The notes beneath the pieces are model-generated. The model saw only the letters and a program-made list of their open reading frames with translations, made no database searches and was not told the origin of the DNA. From assembly GCF_900105115.1 (NCBI RefSeq), contig NZ_FNRV01000001.1, forward strand, positions 5,397,501-5,461,500: 64,000 bases of DNA, in the 5' to 3' direction. Origin of the DNA: Pseudomonas mohnii (lineage in GTDB: Bacteria > Pseudomonadota > Gammaproteobacteria > Pseudomonadales > Pseudomonadaceae). Below are positions 1 through 12,177 of this stretch, piece after piece. The stretch's first letter is position 1. Each line of letters begins with the position of its first letter. The translations under genes were made by a program, and so were the position numbers.

Positions 1-2858
<2,858 letters not shown>

Positions 2859-3012
2859 TATAACACCCAAGCAATTTGCTGACCTGAAAAGGCACCAGAT
2901 TGCGGTGTGTGAAGACGCAATGAACCGAAAGTTCGCAACCATTCACAAAAGCCGCACAAACTATCGCATACCCAATTTGCTGAAGCGTCGAAAGACGATT
3001 CGGTACCCGAAT

Positions 3013-3130
3013 TTCTTGACGACCATAGAGCATTGGAACCACCTGATCCCATCCCGAACTCAGCAGTGAAACGATGCATCGCCGATGGTAGTGTGGGGTT
3101 TCCCCATGTGAGAGTAGGTCATCGTCAAGA
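3013..3130 (+). rRNA. rrf: 5S ribosomal RNA
   Basis: This is a typical pseudomonad 5S rRNA: TTGACGACCATAGAGC at the 5' end, the core CCTGATCCCATCCCGAACTC, and GTAGGTCATCGTCAAG at the 3' end, which pairs with the 5' end to form helix I. It lies about 155 nt after the 23S gene in the same orientation and is the last rRNA gene of the operon. No tRNA follows it. The ends are set by the closing helix, with an uncertainty of about 2 nt. Confidence 0.97.
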
Positions 3131-3140
3131 TTAAATTCCG

Positions 3141-3178
3141 AAACCCCTATCTGCGTATGCAGGTAGGGGTTTTGTTTT
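3141..3178 (+). terminator. Rho-independent terminator of the rRNA operon
   Basis: AAACCCCTATCTGC and GCAGGTAGGGGTTT form a 14-bp stem (one G-U pair) around a GTAT loop, followed by a T-rich tail (TTTTGTTTTT). It sits 10 nt after the 5S rRNA, as expected for the end of an rrn operon. Confidence 0.95.
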
Positions 3179-3243
3179 TGTCCGCAGGAAAGTGCCGTAA
3201 AAAAGGGACAGTCTGATGGCTATCCCTTTTTCATCCCGAAGCG

Positions 3244-4167
3244 CTAATGAAACTTTGGCAACACGTACTCTGCAATCTCTTCAATAATCTGTGCGATGGG
3301 TCGTTCACTGCGCCGTAGGTGCAGGCCAACATGCTGTACTCCCGCTTCGCGCAATGCCTGAAGTTCATCAATCAACGCCAACCGTCCACAAGTGCCGCCG
3401 AACCGTACTCGTCGCATGGGGGCGTGGGGGTTGTCTGCGAGATCCAGGTGAATGAAGCTGACATAAAGTTTGTTGCCGCCAACCTCGCGCCACAACCCGA
3501 CTCTGCGACGATGTTCGTCTGGCGTGCCTGGATAGGCGAGCCAACCGTCCATGTGTTGACCAATCCACGCTGGAGATTGTTGGCCAAGACCCGCAACGAG
3601 CAACGGTGCTGACTCACCTCGCTCGGGAAGCAAGCGAGCCCCCTCGGGTAAATGACCTTCCCCTTGGCTGCGCAGCAATTCAACGGTATCGCGGAAGATT
3701 TCACCGCGCCGATCGTAATCCACGCCAAACAACGGATACTCCATCGGGCGGTCACCACTGGCCACGCCCAGCAGCAGGCGCCCGTGACTCAACTCATCGA
3801 CACTGTTAGCCGATTTCAACGTCAGCCAAGGCTGACGCAGCGGCAGTACAACCGCCGCCGTACCCAACATGATGTTTTCGGTAATGCCGGCCAGGTACCC
3901 GAGATAGGAAAAGGTTTCGAAAACCTGTGCCGCATCACCGAAATGCGGGTCATAAATCGGCACATCACGAACCCAAAGGGCACGAAAACCCGACTTGTCG
4001 GCCAGGCGCGCCATGGCCGCGTGCTGCCTCAGGTCCGGTACGCCAAAAGGTCGACCTTCGGCCATCCGCAGACGTTGACCGCCGCTGGACCAATCATTGT
4101 CGAGTGGCAGTTCCAGTCCGATGGAAAACCCATTCGGCCCAAGCAATCGTTGAAATCGTGGATGCAT
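3244..4167 (-). CDS. LLM-class (luciferase-like) flavin-dependent oxidoreductase
   Basis: The 307-residue protein has the bacterial-luciferase-like TIM-barrel pattern: an N-terminal strand with GFSIGLELP, then LADKSGFRALWVRDVP, and LMLGTAAVVLPLR-type strands, ending in ELQALREAGVQHVGLHL. It most resembles the small 'luciferase-type oxidoreductase, BA3436-like' group. Such enzymes use reduced FMN or F420; a pseudomonad would use FMNH2. The substrate cannot be read from the sequence. The ATG is preceded by a GGGAG ribosome binding site. The gene is monocistronic, convergent with the rRNA operon and divergent from the PBP2 gene. The family call is firm and the substrate is unknown. Confidence 0.85.
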   Translation of the reverse strand: MHPRFQRLLGPNGFSIGLELPLDNDWSSGGQRLRMAEGRPFGVPDLRQHAAMARLADKSGFRALWVRDVPIYDPHFGDAAQVFETFSYLGYLAGITENIMLGTAAVVLPLRQPWLTLKSANSVDELSHGRLLLGVASGDRPMEYPLFGVDYDRRGEIFRDTVELLRSQGEGHLPEGARLLPERGESAPLLVAGLGQQSPAWIGQHMDGWLAYPGTPDEHRRRVGLWREVGGNKLYVSFIHLDLADNPHAPMRRVRFGGTCGRLALIDELQALREAGVQHVGLHLRRSERPIAQIIEEIAEYVLPKFH

Positions 4168-4312
4168 GTATAAACTCCCAAAAAACAGAACGGAATGACA
4201 TGCACCCAGTATTCACGGGCTAATCAGCAAGAAAAATGCACGAATGGGAATATCTGTCTTGATTAGGACGCACGAGTCAGCGGCAACCGAGATCACTTTG
4301 CGACGCTCGACG

Positions 4313-4356
4313 ACTGCCCTTAGAGGAAATCGCACTAAAGTGACCGGGCAGTTTTT
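4313..4356 (+). promoter_or_regulatory. Terminator-like stem-loop in the leader of the PBP2 gene
   Basis: ACTGCCC at 4313-4319 can pair with GGGCAGT at 4346-4352, with a small internal stem in between, and the right arm runs straight into five T residues. It lies in the 269-bp gap between the divergent oxidoreductase and mrdA, about 80 nt before the mrdA start. It could be an attenuator or the end of a short transcript. This is inference only; the stem is short. Confidence 0.35.
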
Positions 4357-4436
4357 GTTATGGTGCAGCTCGTTTTTTAACGGACTGATTTCAAGCCCAC
4401 GGATCGGCACTTCCTCTTCAAAGAGTTGGTCCAGAA

Positions 4437-6329
4437 ATGCCCGAACCGATACCGATCAAGGACCACGAAAATGAGACGCGCCTGGTCAACAAAAGGCTGA
4501 TCGCCTGCGCCTTGTTTGTCGTCGCCATTACCTGCGCGCTGGTGGTGCGCATGTATGTCCTGCAAGTGGTCGAATTCGACTATCACTCCACGATCTCTGA
4601 AAACAACCGTGTCCACGTCCTGCCGATCACCCCGACTCGCGGGTTGATCTATGACCGCAATGGCGTGGTTCTGGCGGACAACCGGCCCAGTTACAACCTG
4701 ACCATCACCCGCGAGCGCGCTTCGGACGTCAAGCAAGAACTGGACGAAGTGATCAACCTGCTGCACTTGCCTGCCGAAGACCGCGCGCTGTTCGACAAAG
4801 CGATGAAGCAGGCACGGCATCCGTTCGTACCGGTCACGCTGTTCTATGAGCTCAGCGAAGAACAGATTGCGGTGCTCGCGGTCAACGAATTCCGCTTGCC
4901 TGGCATCGATGTCGAACCGCAGTTCGTACGCCACTATCCATTCGCTGAACACTTCGCTCATTCAATCGGCTACGTCGGTCGTATCAACGAGAAAGAATCC
5001 AAGGCCCTGGACTCGGTCGAATACCGTGGCACTCAATCCATCGGCAAAACCGGGGTTGAAAAATTCTACGAGTCGGAACTGCATGGCCATGTCGGTTACG
5101 AAGAAGTTGAAACCAACGCTCAAGGGCGCGTGTTGCGAGTGCTCAAGCACACCGACCCGGTTCCGGGTAAAAACATCGTCCTGAGTCTAGATGTCAAACT
5201 TCAGGAAGCCGCCGAGCAAGCCTTGGGTGACCGCCGTGGTTCGGTGGTTGCGCTTGATCCGTCGACGGGTGAAGTGCTGGCCATGGTCAGCAAGCCCAGC
5301 TTCGACCCGAATCTGTTCGTCACCGGCATCAGCCTCAAGGAGTACGCGGCGCTGCACGATTCTATCGACCGGCCGCTGTTCAACCGCGTGCTGCGCGGCC
5401 TCTATGCGCCGGGCTCGACTATCAAGCCGGAAGTCGCGATCGCAGGCCTCGATGCGGGCGTGGTCACGCCGCAGACCCGAGTCTTCGATCCGGGCTACTA
5501 CCAACTGCCGGACTTCGATCACAAATACCGCAACTGGAACCACAGCGGTGACGGATGGGTGGACATGGACGCGGCGATCATGCGTTCCAACGATACCTAT
5601 TTCTACGATCTGGCCCACAAGCTGGGCATCGATCGCCTGCACGACTATATGGCGATGTTCGGTCTCGGTGAAAAGGTCTCGCTGGACATGTACGAAGAGT
5701 CTCCCGGATTGATGCCGTCCCAGGCCTGGAAGCGCGCCACGCGGCGCCAGCCTTGGTTCCCGGGTGAGACGGTGATCCTCGGCATTGGCCAGGGCTACAT
5801 GCAAGTCACGCCGCTGCAACTGGCCCAGGCCACCGCGCTGATCGCCAACAAAGGGGTGTGGAACCGCCCGCACCTGGCCCGGACTGTGGACGGTGTCGCA
5901 CCGGTGGATGAGCACCCGATGCCGAATATCCTGCTCAAGGATCCCCGTGACTGGGAGCAGGTCAACCATGGCATGCAGATGGTCATGCACGATGCCCGAG
6001 GCATTGCCCGGGCAGCCGCAGTGGGGGTGCAGTACCGCATCGCCGGCAAGAGCGGCACCGCGCAAGTGGTGGCAATCAAGCAGGGTGAGCGTTACAACCG
6101 CGCGAAGACCCTGGAACGCAACCGCGACAACGCCTTGTTCGTCGGTTTCGCACCGGCGGAACACCCCAAGATTGTCATTTCGGTGATGATCGAAAACGGC
6201 GAGGCCGGTGGCCGCGTCGCCGGTCCCGTGGTGCGGCAGATCATGGACGCCTGGCTACTTGATCAGGGCGGTCACTTGAAGCCGCAATACGCCGCGCCGA
6301 GCAAACCGCCGGGCGATCCTCACGTCTGA
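4437..6329 (+). CDS. mrdA: Peptidoglycan transpeptidase PBP2 (class B)
   Basis: The 630-residue protein cross-links septum-independent (elongation) peptidoglycan in the periplasm. Residues about 18-40 form one transmembrane anchor, followed by the PBP dimerisation domain with ITPTRGLIYDRNG and the transpeptidase domain. All three penicilloyl-serine motifs are visible: the active-site STIK in APGSTIKPE, SND in IMRSNDTYFY, and KSGT in IAGKSGTAQV. Length and order match PBP2. The usual neighbours rodA, rlmH and mltB are absent; the gene stands alone beside an rRNA operon, so it is probably a second mrdA-type paralogue rather than the elongasome copy. The ribosome binding site before the ATG is weak (AAGAG at long spacing). 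Confidence 0.93.
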   Translation: MPEPIPIKDHENETRLVNKRLIACALFVVAITCALVVRMYVLQVVEFDYHSTISENNRVHVLPITPTRGLIYDRNGVVLADNRPSYNLTITRERASDVKQELDEVINLLHLPAEDRALFDKAMKQARHPFVPVTLFYELSEEQIAVLAVNEFRLPGIDVEPQFVRHYPFAEHFAHSIGYVGRINEKESKALDSVEYRGTQSIGKTGVEKFYESELHGHVGYEEVETNAQGRVLRVLKHTDPVPGKNIVLSLDVKLQEAAEQALGDRRGSVVALDPSTGEVLAMVSKPSFDPNLFVTGISLKEYAALHDSIDRPLFNRVLRGLYAPGSTIKPEVAIAGLDAGVVTPQTRVFDPGYYQLPDFDHKYRNWNHSGDGWVDMDAAIMRSNDTYFYDLAHKLGIDRLHDYMAMFGLGEKVSLDMYEESPGLMPSQAWKRATRRQPWFPGETVILGIGQGYMQVTPLQLAQATALIANKGVWNRPHLARTVDGVAPVDEHPMPNILLKDPRDWEQVNHGMQMVMHDARGIARAAAVGVQYRIAGKSGTAQVVAIKQGERYNRAKTLERNRDNALFVGFAPAEHPKIVISVMIENGEAGGRVAGPVVRQIMDAWLLDQGGHLKPQYAAPSKPPGDPHV

Positions 6330-6386
6330 AAGCCATCGCGATCCACCTGTCGAAACACAAACGCCCTACGGCACTTGCCATAGCCC

Positions 6387-6400
6387 TTACGTTAACGTAA
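6387..6400. promoter_or_regulatory. Perfect 14-bp palindrome, candidate operator
   Basis: TTACGTTAACGTAA is a perfect palindrome 59 bp before the start of the sigma-54 activator gene. Its form resembles operators of MerR-family catabolic regulators of the LiuR type, but no such gene is in the window. The assignment to a protein is inference. Confidence 0.4.
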
Positions 6401-6458
6401 AGATTGCGGCAGGGCGCCGTTGTACCAAGGCGCAGGGCGGACCGACCCGGAGCGCTTG

Positions 6459-8363
6459 ATGACACTCATAAAAACAAACTCCCCCAAATTGCACCGCGAA
6501 GCCCGGCTGGCCCGGGAAAAGCTGCATCTGGAAGGCGAAGTGCCGGACGGCGTCCTGCGCGCCGAAATCGATGCCTCGTGGCGGCGCAGCCTCAGCCATG
6601 GCGTGCATTTCAACGCCAAGCATGAACTGGCGCTGGAATCGACGGCCAGCCTGGATGTTCTGCTGGCAAGCAACCGGCTGCTGATCGATGCGGCACTGCC
6701 GGCGATCGATTACCTGGCCGAACGCCAGGGCAAGGAAGGGCTGATCATTCTCGCCAACTCCGAGGCGACCATTCTCGCGGTCGAAGGACGCGCCGACCGT
6801 CTCAAGGGCAGCGGTCTGCAAGACATCACCCTCGGTGCCTGCTGGAGCGAAGCCGTACGCGGTACCAATGCCCTCGGTACGGCGCTGGTGGAAGCCCGGC
6901 CGACCCTGATCGATTGCGGCGAACATTACCTGGATCGCCTCAGTGATTTCTCTTGCACCTCGGTGCCGATCCATTGCCCCCAGGGCGACATTCTCGGCGT
7001 CCTCGACCTGACCCGCGAAGGGCCACTGGGCCGCGCCCACGACAGCACCGCGTTGCTGGCCATGGCCGTCAGCCAGATCGAAAGCCGGGTGTTCAACGCC
7101 AGCTATCCGGACGAAATCGTCCTGGCCTTCCACAGCCGTCGGCAGTACCTCGAATCTCCCTGGCAGGGTTTGTTGGCCGTCAGCCTCGGCGGGCAGATCC
7201 TCGCGGTCAGTGCCCAGGCCTGTCAGTTGCTGCATGCCGAGCGCTCGGCGCTGGTTGGTCGACGGTGCGAAGAGTTTCTCGGCGTCGATGGCCTGCAACT
7301 GTTGGCGCGGCTGCATCAGGGTGGCGTTGGCAGCCTGCAGACCGCCAAAGGCGAGTTCTTCTACAAAACCCTGCGTGCGCCGCAGCGTTCGATCAACGTC
7401 AGCACCCCGCCGCGCAGCGTCGCAAAACCCGCCAAGACCCAGCCGGACCTCGAATCGCTGGCCGGCAACAACGTGCGTTACGCCCGCGCGTTGCGCATGG
7501 CCCGCCAAGGCCTGGCCAACGAACTGCCGGTGTTGCTGTTGGGCGAAACCGGCACCGGTAAAGAAGTCATCGCCCGCGCCCTGCACATGGCTGGCAGTCG
7601 CGCCGAAAAGCCCTTCGTGGCGGTAAACTGCGCGGCCATTCCTGAAGGTCTGATCGAGTCCGAACTGTTCGGCTACCGCGAAGGCGCGTTCACCGGTTCG
7701 CGGCGCGGTGGCATGATCGGTCGTTTGCAACAGGCCCATGGCGGCACGCTGTTCCTCGACGAAATCGGTGACATGCCGCTGGCACTGCAAGCGCGTTTGT
7801 TGCGCGTGTTGCAGGATCGCAAGGTCGCCCCGTTGGGCGCTGGCGAAGAACAGGACATCGACATCGCATTGATCTGCGCCACCCACCGCGACCTCAAGCG
7901 TCTGGTGGAAGAACAACATTTTCGCGAAGACCTGTTCTACCGGGTCAACGGCATCAGCGTGATGCTCCCGGCCCTGCGCGAGCGCGATGACTTCAGCGCG
8001 CTGGTCAGCCGTTTGCTGGCCAGACTCGATGCGCCCACGGTGGTGCTGCATGACGACTTGAGTCGTTTGCTCGGCGGTTACCACTGGCCGGGCAACATCC
8101 GCCAACTGGAGATGGTCCTGCGTACTGCATTGGCCATGCGTGAGCCAGGGGAAACCGTGCTGACCCTCGATCACTTGCCCGACAGCATGCTTGACGACCT
8201 GAGCGCCAGCGAACGACCGCAGTCCGGGAGTATTCGCGAAAACGAACTGGAGATGATTCGCCAGTCCCTGGATAGCCATCAGGGCAACGTCTCGGCCGCC
8301 GCCGACGCCTTGGGCATCAGCCGCGCGACCCTGTATCGCAAGCTCAAACAGTTGCGCTCGTGA
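6459..8363 (+). CDS. Sigma-54-dependent transcriptional activator, AcoR-like (probable regulator of the amine dehydrogenase cluster, PeaR-like)
   Basis: The 634-residue enhancer-binding protein activates RpoN promoters. An N-terminal GAF sensor (about residues 60-200) is followed by a PAS-like segment (about 210-310), a sigma-54 AAA+ domain with Walker A GETGTGKE (about 362) and Walker [10 protein letters not shown], and a C-terminal Fis-type helix-turn-helix ([18 protein letters not shown]). The loop that touches sigma-54 reads GAFTGS rather than the usual GAFTGA. The chosen ATG has GGAG 6 nt upstream; an in-frame TTG at 6420 lacks one. Its stop overlaps the qhpF start, so it heads the qhpF-qhpE-qhpG operon. 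A strong sigma-54 promoter before the aldehyde dehydrogenase is its likely target. In Paracoccus the QHNDH regulator is AraC-type, so this is a different control scheme. PeaR identity is inferred from context. Confidence 0.9.
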   Translation: MTLIKTNSPKLHREARLAREKLHLEGEVPDGVLRAEIDASWRRSLSHGVHFNAKHELALESTASLDVLLASNRLLIDAALPAIDYLAERQGKEGLIILANSEATILAVEGRADRLKGSGLQDITLGACWSEAVRGTNALGTALVEARPTLIDCGEHYLDRLSDFSCTSVPIHCPQGDILGVLDLTREGPLGRAHDSTALLAMAVSQIESRVFNASYPDEIVLAFHSRRQYLESPWQGLLAVSLGGQILAVSAQACQLLHAERSALVGRRCEEFLGVDGLQLLARLHQGGVGSLQTAKGEFFYKTLRAPQRSINVSTPPRSVAKPAKTQPDLESLAGNNVRYARALRMARQGLANELPVLLLGETGTGKEVIARALHMAGSRAEKPFVAVNCAAIPEGLIESELFGYREGAFTGSRRGGMIGRLQQAHGGTLFLDEIGDMPLALQARLLRVLQDRKVAPLGAGEEQDIDIALICATHRDLKRLVEEQHFREDLFYRVNGISVMLPALRERDDFSALVSRLLARLDAPTVVLHDDLSRLLGGYHWPGNIRQLEMVLRTALAMREPGETVLTLDHLPDSMLDDLSASERPQSGSIRENELEMIRQSLDSHQGNVSAAADALGISRATLYRKLKQLRS

Positions 8364-10081
8364 TGCAGCGCCTGATCGTTCGGCTGATCGACAGCCAGAA
8401 CCCCGAAGCTCTGCAATCAGCGCTGCGCTGGCTCTACAGTTTCGTGCGGCCCCATCGGCTGGCGATCGCCGGGCTGCTCGGCTTGTCGGTCTGTGCTTCG
8501 GCGTTGGTGCTGGTGCAACCGTGGCTGACCAAGCTGTTGATCGACGACGGGTTGCTCGCGCGCAATTTCCCGATGCTGGTGCTGATCGCCGGGCTGATGA
8601 TCGTCGCCGGCTTGCTCGGCACGGCGTTGTCCGGGATCAACCGTTATCTGCACACGCGGCTGTCCGGGCGCATGCTGTTTGCACTGCGTGATGACCTCTA
8701 TCGGCATTTGCAGACCCTGTCACCCAGCTTCTACGGCCAGCGGCGCATCGGTGACCTGATGTCGCGCCTCGACGGCGACGTGGCGGAGATCCAGCGTTTT
8801 GCCGTGGACTCGCTGTTCTCGGCGGTGTCCAGCGTGATTGGCCTGGTGGTGGCGCTGGCGATGCTGCTGACCCTGTCGTGGAAACTGTCGCTGCTGGCGC
8901 TGGTGCTGATTCCCCTGGACGTGCTCTGGCTGCGCTGGATGCGACGCAAGGTCGAGCGCGATGTGCGGCAGTTGCGCGAGCGTTCGGCAGACATGTCCTC
9001 GTTCATGGTCGAAACGCTGCCGGTGATGAAATTCATCCAGTCCGCCGGTCAGCAGCAGCGCGAAGCGCGGCGCCTGGAAAACCTGGGCCAGGGCTACATG
9101 AGCCAGTTGCTGCGCCTGCAAGTCACCGAGTTTTTCACCCAGGCCGTACCGGGCACGCTGACGTCCCTGTCCCGCGCCTGCGCCTTTCTGATCGGCGGAT
9201 ACTGGGTGGTGCAGGGCACTTGGCAACTGGGCGCGCTGATCGCGTTTTCGACCTACCTGGGCATGGCCGTCGGACCGGTGCAGAGCCTGCTCGGGCTCTA
9301 TGTCGCTATTCAGCGAATGACCGTCAGCCTCGGGCGCGTGATGGAACTGCGCGGCGAACAGCCGACCGTCCTGACACCCGCGACGCCACAGCCGCTGCCG
9401 GCCTCTGGCGATCTGCGTTTCGATGACGTGCACTTCAGCCATCCGGGTCGATCGACCACCCTGCGCGGCATCCAGGCATCCATACCCTACGGTTTGAAAG
9501 TCGCCTTGAGCGGCGGCTCCGGCGTTGGCAAATCGACCTTGATCGACCTGCTGCAACGCCACCATGACCCGCAATCCGGTCGGGTGTTGCTCGGCGAAGT
9601 GGACCTGCGAGAACTGGATCTGTTCCAGCTGCGTCGGCGTATCGCCGTGGTCAGTCAGGACATCGTGCTGTTTCGCGGCAGCCTGGCCGACAACCTGGCC
9701 TATGCGGTGCCGAATGCCAGCCGCGAAGCGATTGCCGAAGTGGCACGCCTGGCACAACTCGATAGCCTGATCGCCTCCTTGCCCGAAGGCCTCGACAGCC
9801 CGCTGGGTGAGCGCGGGCAGCAGTTGTCCGGTGGGCAAAAACAACGCATCGCCATTGCCCGTGCGCTGTTGCAGGACCCTCTGATCCTGGTGCTCGACGA
9901 AGCCACCTCGGCGGTGGACGAAGCCACCGAGCGCGAAGTGATCGAGGCTATCGACCGCCTGTTCGCCGGGCGCACACGGATACTGATCAGCCATCGTCCT
10001 TCCACCCTGGCCGATGCCGATCTGCGCTTTGAATTGCTCGACGGCGTATTAATTTCCAAAGCGGTGCTGCATGAAGCCTGA
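8363..10081 (+). CDS. qhpF: ABC exporter for QHNDH gamma-subunit maturation (QhpF)
   Basis: The 572-residue half-transporter has six membrane segments (about residues 30-310) fused to an ATPase domain with Walker A GGSGVGKST, signature LSGGQ, Walker B LILVLDEATS and an H-loop (LISHRPS). In the known QHNDH system the fused ABC protein QhpF is required to move the cross-linked gamma subunit to the periplasm. The ATG shares its A with the TGA of the activator gene, giving a TGATG junction and translational coupling; a GTG one codon earlier is also possible. It overlaps qhpE by 11 bp. By sequence alone it is a generic MsbA-type exporter; the qhp neighbours decide the assignment. Confidence 0.88.
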   Translation: MQRLIVRLIDSQNPEALQSALRWLYSFVRPHRLAIAGLLGLSVCASALVLVQPWLTKLLIDDGLLARNFPMLVLIAGLMIVAGLLGTALSGINRYLHTRLSGRMLFALRDDLYRHLQTLSPSFYGQRRIGDLMSRLDGDVAEIQRFAVDSLFSAVSSVIGLVVALAMLLTLSWKLSLLALVLIPLDVLWLRWMRRKVERDVRQLRERSADMSSFMVETLPVMKFIQSAGQQQREARRLENLGQGYMSQLLRLQVTEFFTQAVPGTLTSLSRACAFLIGGYWVVQGTWQLGALIAFSTYLGMAVGPVQSLLGLYVAIQRMTVSLGRVMELRGEQPTVLTPATPQPLPASGDLRFDDVHFSHPGRSTTLRGIQASIPYGLKVALSGGSGVGKSTLIDLLQRHHDPQSGRVLLGEVDLRELDLFQLRRRIAVVSQDIVLFRGSLADNLAYAVPNASREAIAEVARLAQLDSLIASLPEGLDSPLGERGQQLSGGQKQRIAIARALLQDPLILVLDEATSAVDEATEREVIEAIDRLFAGRTRILISHRPSTLADADLRFELLDGVLISKAVLHEA

Positions 10082-10748
10082 GTTGCGTATTGGCGTGGTG
10101 GACAGCGGTCACTCGGCGGCGCAGCAGGTGCAAGTTATCGCCGGGCGGCGCTTTGCGCTGGTGGAGGACGGACTCACCGAGAGCGATTTGCACGGCGATC
10201 CCTTGGGCCACGGCAGCGCGGTCATCGAAGCCATCGGCCGCCGTGCGCCATCGGCATTGTTCTGCGTGGCCCAGGTGTTCGATCAGCGTGGGGTGACCAG
10301 TGCCTTACAAATTGCCACGGCGATCGACTGGCTGGTGGCCCGGGATGTGCGGCTGATCAATTTGAGTCTCGGCCTGCGTCAGGATCGCAGTCTGTTACGT
10401 GGCGCGTGCGCGGCGGCGGTGGCGAAGGGCGTATTGCTTTGCGCGTCCAGTCCGGCCCAGGGCGAGGGCGTGTTTCCGGCGAATTATCCACAAGTGCTGC
10501 GCGTGACCGGCGATGCGCGCTGCGCCGAACTCGAATGGTCGTGGCTCAACACCACCCAGGCAGACTTTGCCGCCTGCGTGCACGGCACTTATCCGGGGCA
10601 GTCGGGCGCCAGTCTCGGTTGCGCGGCGTTGAGCGGGCATATCGCTGCGTTCCTGGTGGCCCACCCCGAGGCGAGCAATGAACAGGTGATCGACTACCTG
10701 CAACGCAACGCTCGCTATCGCGGGCCTGAACGGCGCCTCGGGCCATGA
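10071..10748 (+). CDS. qhpE: Subtilisin-like protease that removes the QhpC leader (QhpE)
   Basis: The 225-residue S8-family protein lacks a signal peptide, so it acts in the cytoplasm. The catalytic triad is Asp11 (GVVDSG), His47 (GHGSAV) and Ser181 (SGASLGCA). In the studied QHNDH pathway QhpE cuts the leader peptide off the gamma subunit after QhpD has formed the thioether bonds. The protein is short for a subtilisin and has no propeptide. At the usual oxyanion Asn position (after VLLCAS) there is no Asn, which is odd for the family. It is embedded in the operon: 11 bp overlap with qhpF and an ATGA overlap with qhpG. Confidence 0.88.
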   Translation: MKPELRIGVVDSGHSAAQQVQVIAGRRFALVEDGLTESDLHGDPLGHGSAVIEAIGRRAPSALFCVAQVFDQRGVTSALQIATAIDWLVARDVRLINLSLGLRQDRSLLRGACAAAVAKGVLLCASSPAQGEGVFPANYPQVLRVTGDARCAELEWSWLNTTQADFAACVHGTYPGQSGASLGCAALSGHIAAFLVAHPEASNEQVIDYLQRNARYRGPERRLGP

Positions 10749-12040
10749 CCGCGATTGTGGTCTTAGGCGCGGGCCCGGCCGGTGCGGCGGTGGCACTGGG
10801 GCTGCGGCGCCTCGGCTATGCCGTCACGCTGGTCAGCGAGTGGCGCCGGTTTGCCGCGCTGGAGGGCGTATCCGTGCGGGTGCTGGAGGCCCTGCGCGGT
10901 GCGGGACTGCATCACGCTTTGGAGGAAGCGGCGCTGCCTTCTCAACGGCAGGTCAACTGGAACGGCCAGCAACACGCACAAAACATCGAATTCCTGCTGG
11001 ATCGCCCGACCTTCGATCGCGGCCTGCGCCAAGACTTGCGCGCGGCTGGCGTGCTGTTGATCGAAGGCCGGGTGCTGGGCGTGCAGTCATTCCCCGATGG
11101 GCATCGCATCGACATCGAAGGCCGCGAAAGCCTGAGCGCAGACTTTCTGGTCGAAGCCCGTGGGCGTCAGGCACCGGCGCTCGGCAAGGGCCTGCGCGGG
11201 CCGGAGACGGTCAGCCTGCTCAATCGCTGGCAAGGCACCCCGGGCGACACCGCCAGCGCCGTGGAAAGCCTTGAGGACGGCTGGGCGTGGATGGCGCGGC
11301 GGGCCGACGGCCAGTGCTACTGGCAATGGACGGTGGACGTGGCCAGCGCCGGGTTGCCGGGCAAGGCGCAGTTGCTGGCGTACTGTCGCCAGCGGCGTCG
11401 GGATTCGGCCGTGGCTCGGGCATTTTTTGCCGGCGAAGCGGAGGCTGATCTGAACCTGCACGCCCGCAGCAGCACAGCCATCCTGAGCCCGCAGGTGTGT
11501 GGCGATCACTGGATACGGGTCGGCGATGCGGCGATGGCGGTGGATCCGCTGTCGGGCAATGGCATCTTTCAATCGCTGTCGTCGGCATTGCAAGCGCCGA
11601 CGGTGATCAACACCCTGTTGTGCAAACCCGAACGGGCTGCGCTGGCCCGGCGTTTTCACCAGCAACGAGTGGAACAGCTGTTTTTGCGTTTCGCACGGAT
11701 CGGTCGGGATTTCTATGCCGATGAGCAGCGCTGGTTGAGCCAGCCGTTCTGGGAGGCGCGTCGACAGTGGCCGGATGCCGAGATCGCCCATGCCGAGGCG
11801 GATTTCAGTGCGCTGCGGATCGAGCGGGCGCCGGTGTTGCGCGACGGGTTTGTCGATGAGGCCGAAGTGGTGATCACGGCGGATCAGCCGTTGGGAATCT
11901 GGCATGTACAGGGGATTGAGCTGGCACCATTGATACGGCGGTTGCGCACCGAGCCGGCCGAGCAGGCGCTGGCCGGGCTGACGGTGGAGCAGGGGAGGAT
12001 GGTTCGCAGTTGGTTATTGGCTCAAGGCTTCAAACCCTGA
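10745..12040 (+). CDS. qhpG: FAD-dependent monooxygenase for CTQ cofactor formation (QhpG)
   Basis: The 431-residue flavoprotein has an N-terminal Rossmann motif GAGPAGAAVALGL (about residues 7-19) and the second FAD motif GDAAMAVDPLSGNG (about 260), as in PHBH-like hydroxylases. QhpG is known to hydroxylate the tryptophan of the QHNDH gamma subunit that becomes cysteine tryptophylquinone. Start and stop are well set: ATGA overlap with qhpE, and a TGA followed by a REP pair. Sequence alone would only give 'tryptophan halogenase/monooxygenase-like'; the qhp context supports QhpG. Confidence 0.88.
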   Translation: MTAIVVLGAGPAGAAVALGLRRLGYAVTLVSEWRRFAALEGVSVRVLEALRGAGLHHALEEAALPSQRQVNWNGQQHAQNIEFLLDRPTFDRGLRQDLRAAGVLLIEGRVLGVQSFPDGHRIDIEGRESLSADFLVEARGRQAPALGKGLRGPETVSLLNRWQGTPGDTASAVESLEDGWAWMARRADGQCYWQWTVDVASAGLPGKAQLLAYCRQRRRDSAVARAFFAGEAEADLNLHARSSTAILSPQVCGDHWIRVGDAAMAVDPLSGNGIFQSLSSALQAPTVINTLLCKPERAALARRFHQQRVEQLFLRFARIGRDFYADEQRWLSQPFWEARRQWPDAEIAHAEADFSALRIERAPVLRDGFVDEAEVVITADQPLGIWHVQGIELAPLIRRLRTEPAEQALAGLTVEQGRMVRSWLLAQGFKP

Positions 12041-12064
12041 GATTTGTGCTGTCTGGACCGGCCC

Positions 12065-12157
12065 CATCGCGGGCAGCCCGCTCCCACAGTGATTTGTGAG
12101 ATGCCGAAGAATTCAGCAACGCCACAAAACCTGTGGGAGCGGGCTTGCCCGCGATGG
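12065..12157. repeat. REPIN (inverted pair of REP elements)
   Basis: CATCGCGGGCAGCCCGCTCC at 12065 and its inverted partner GGGAGCGGGCTTGCCCGCGA near 12133 form a pseudomonad REP pair around about 40 bp. It lies between the convergent genes qhpG and the aldehyde dehydrogenase, where it can also act as a bidirectional transcript end. It is the only pair here of the GCGGGC subtype; all others are GAGCGAGC type. Confidence 0.9.
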
Positions 12158-12177
12158 CGGCCGAAAGGGCCACGCTG

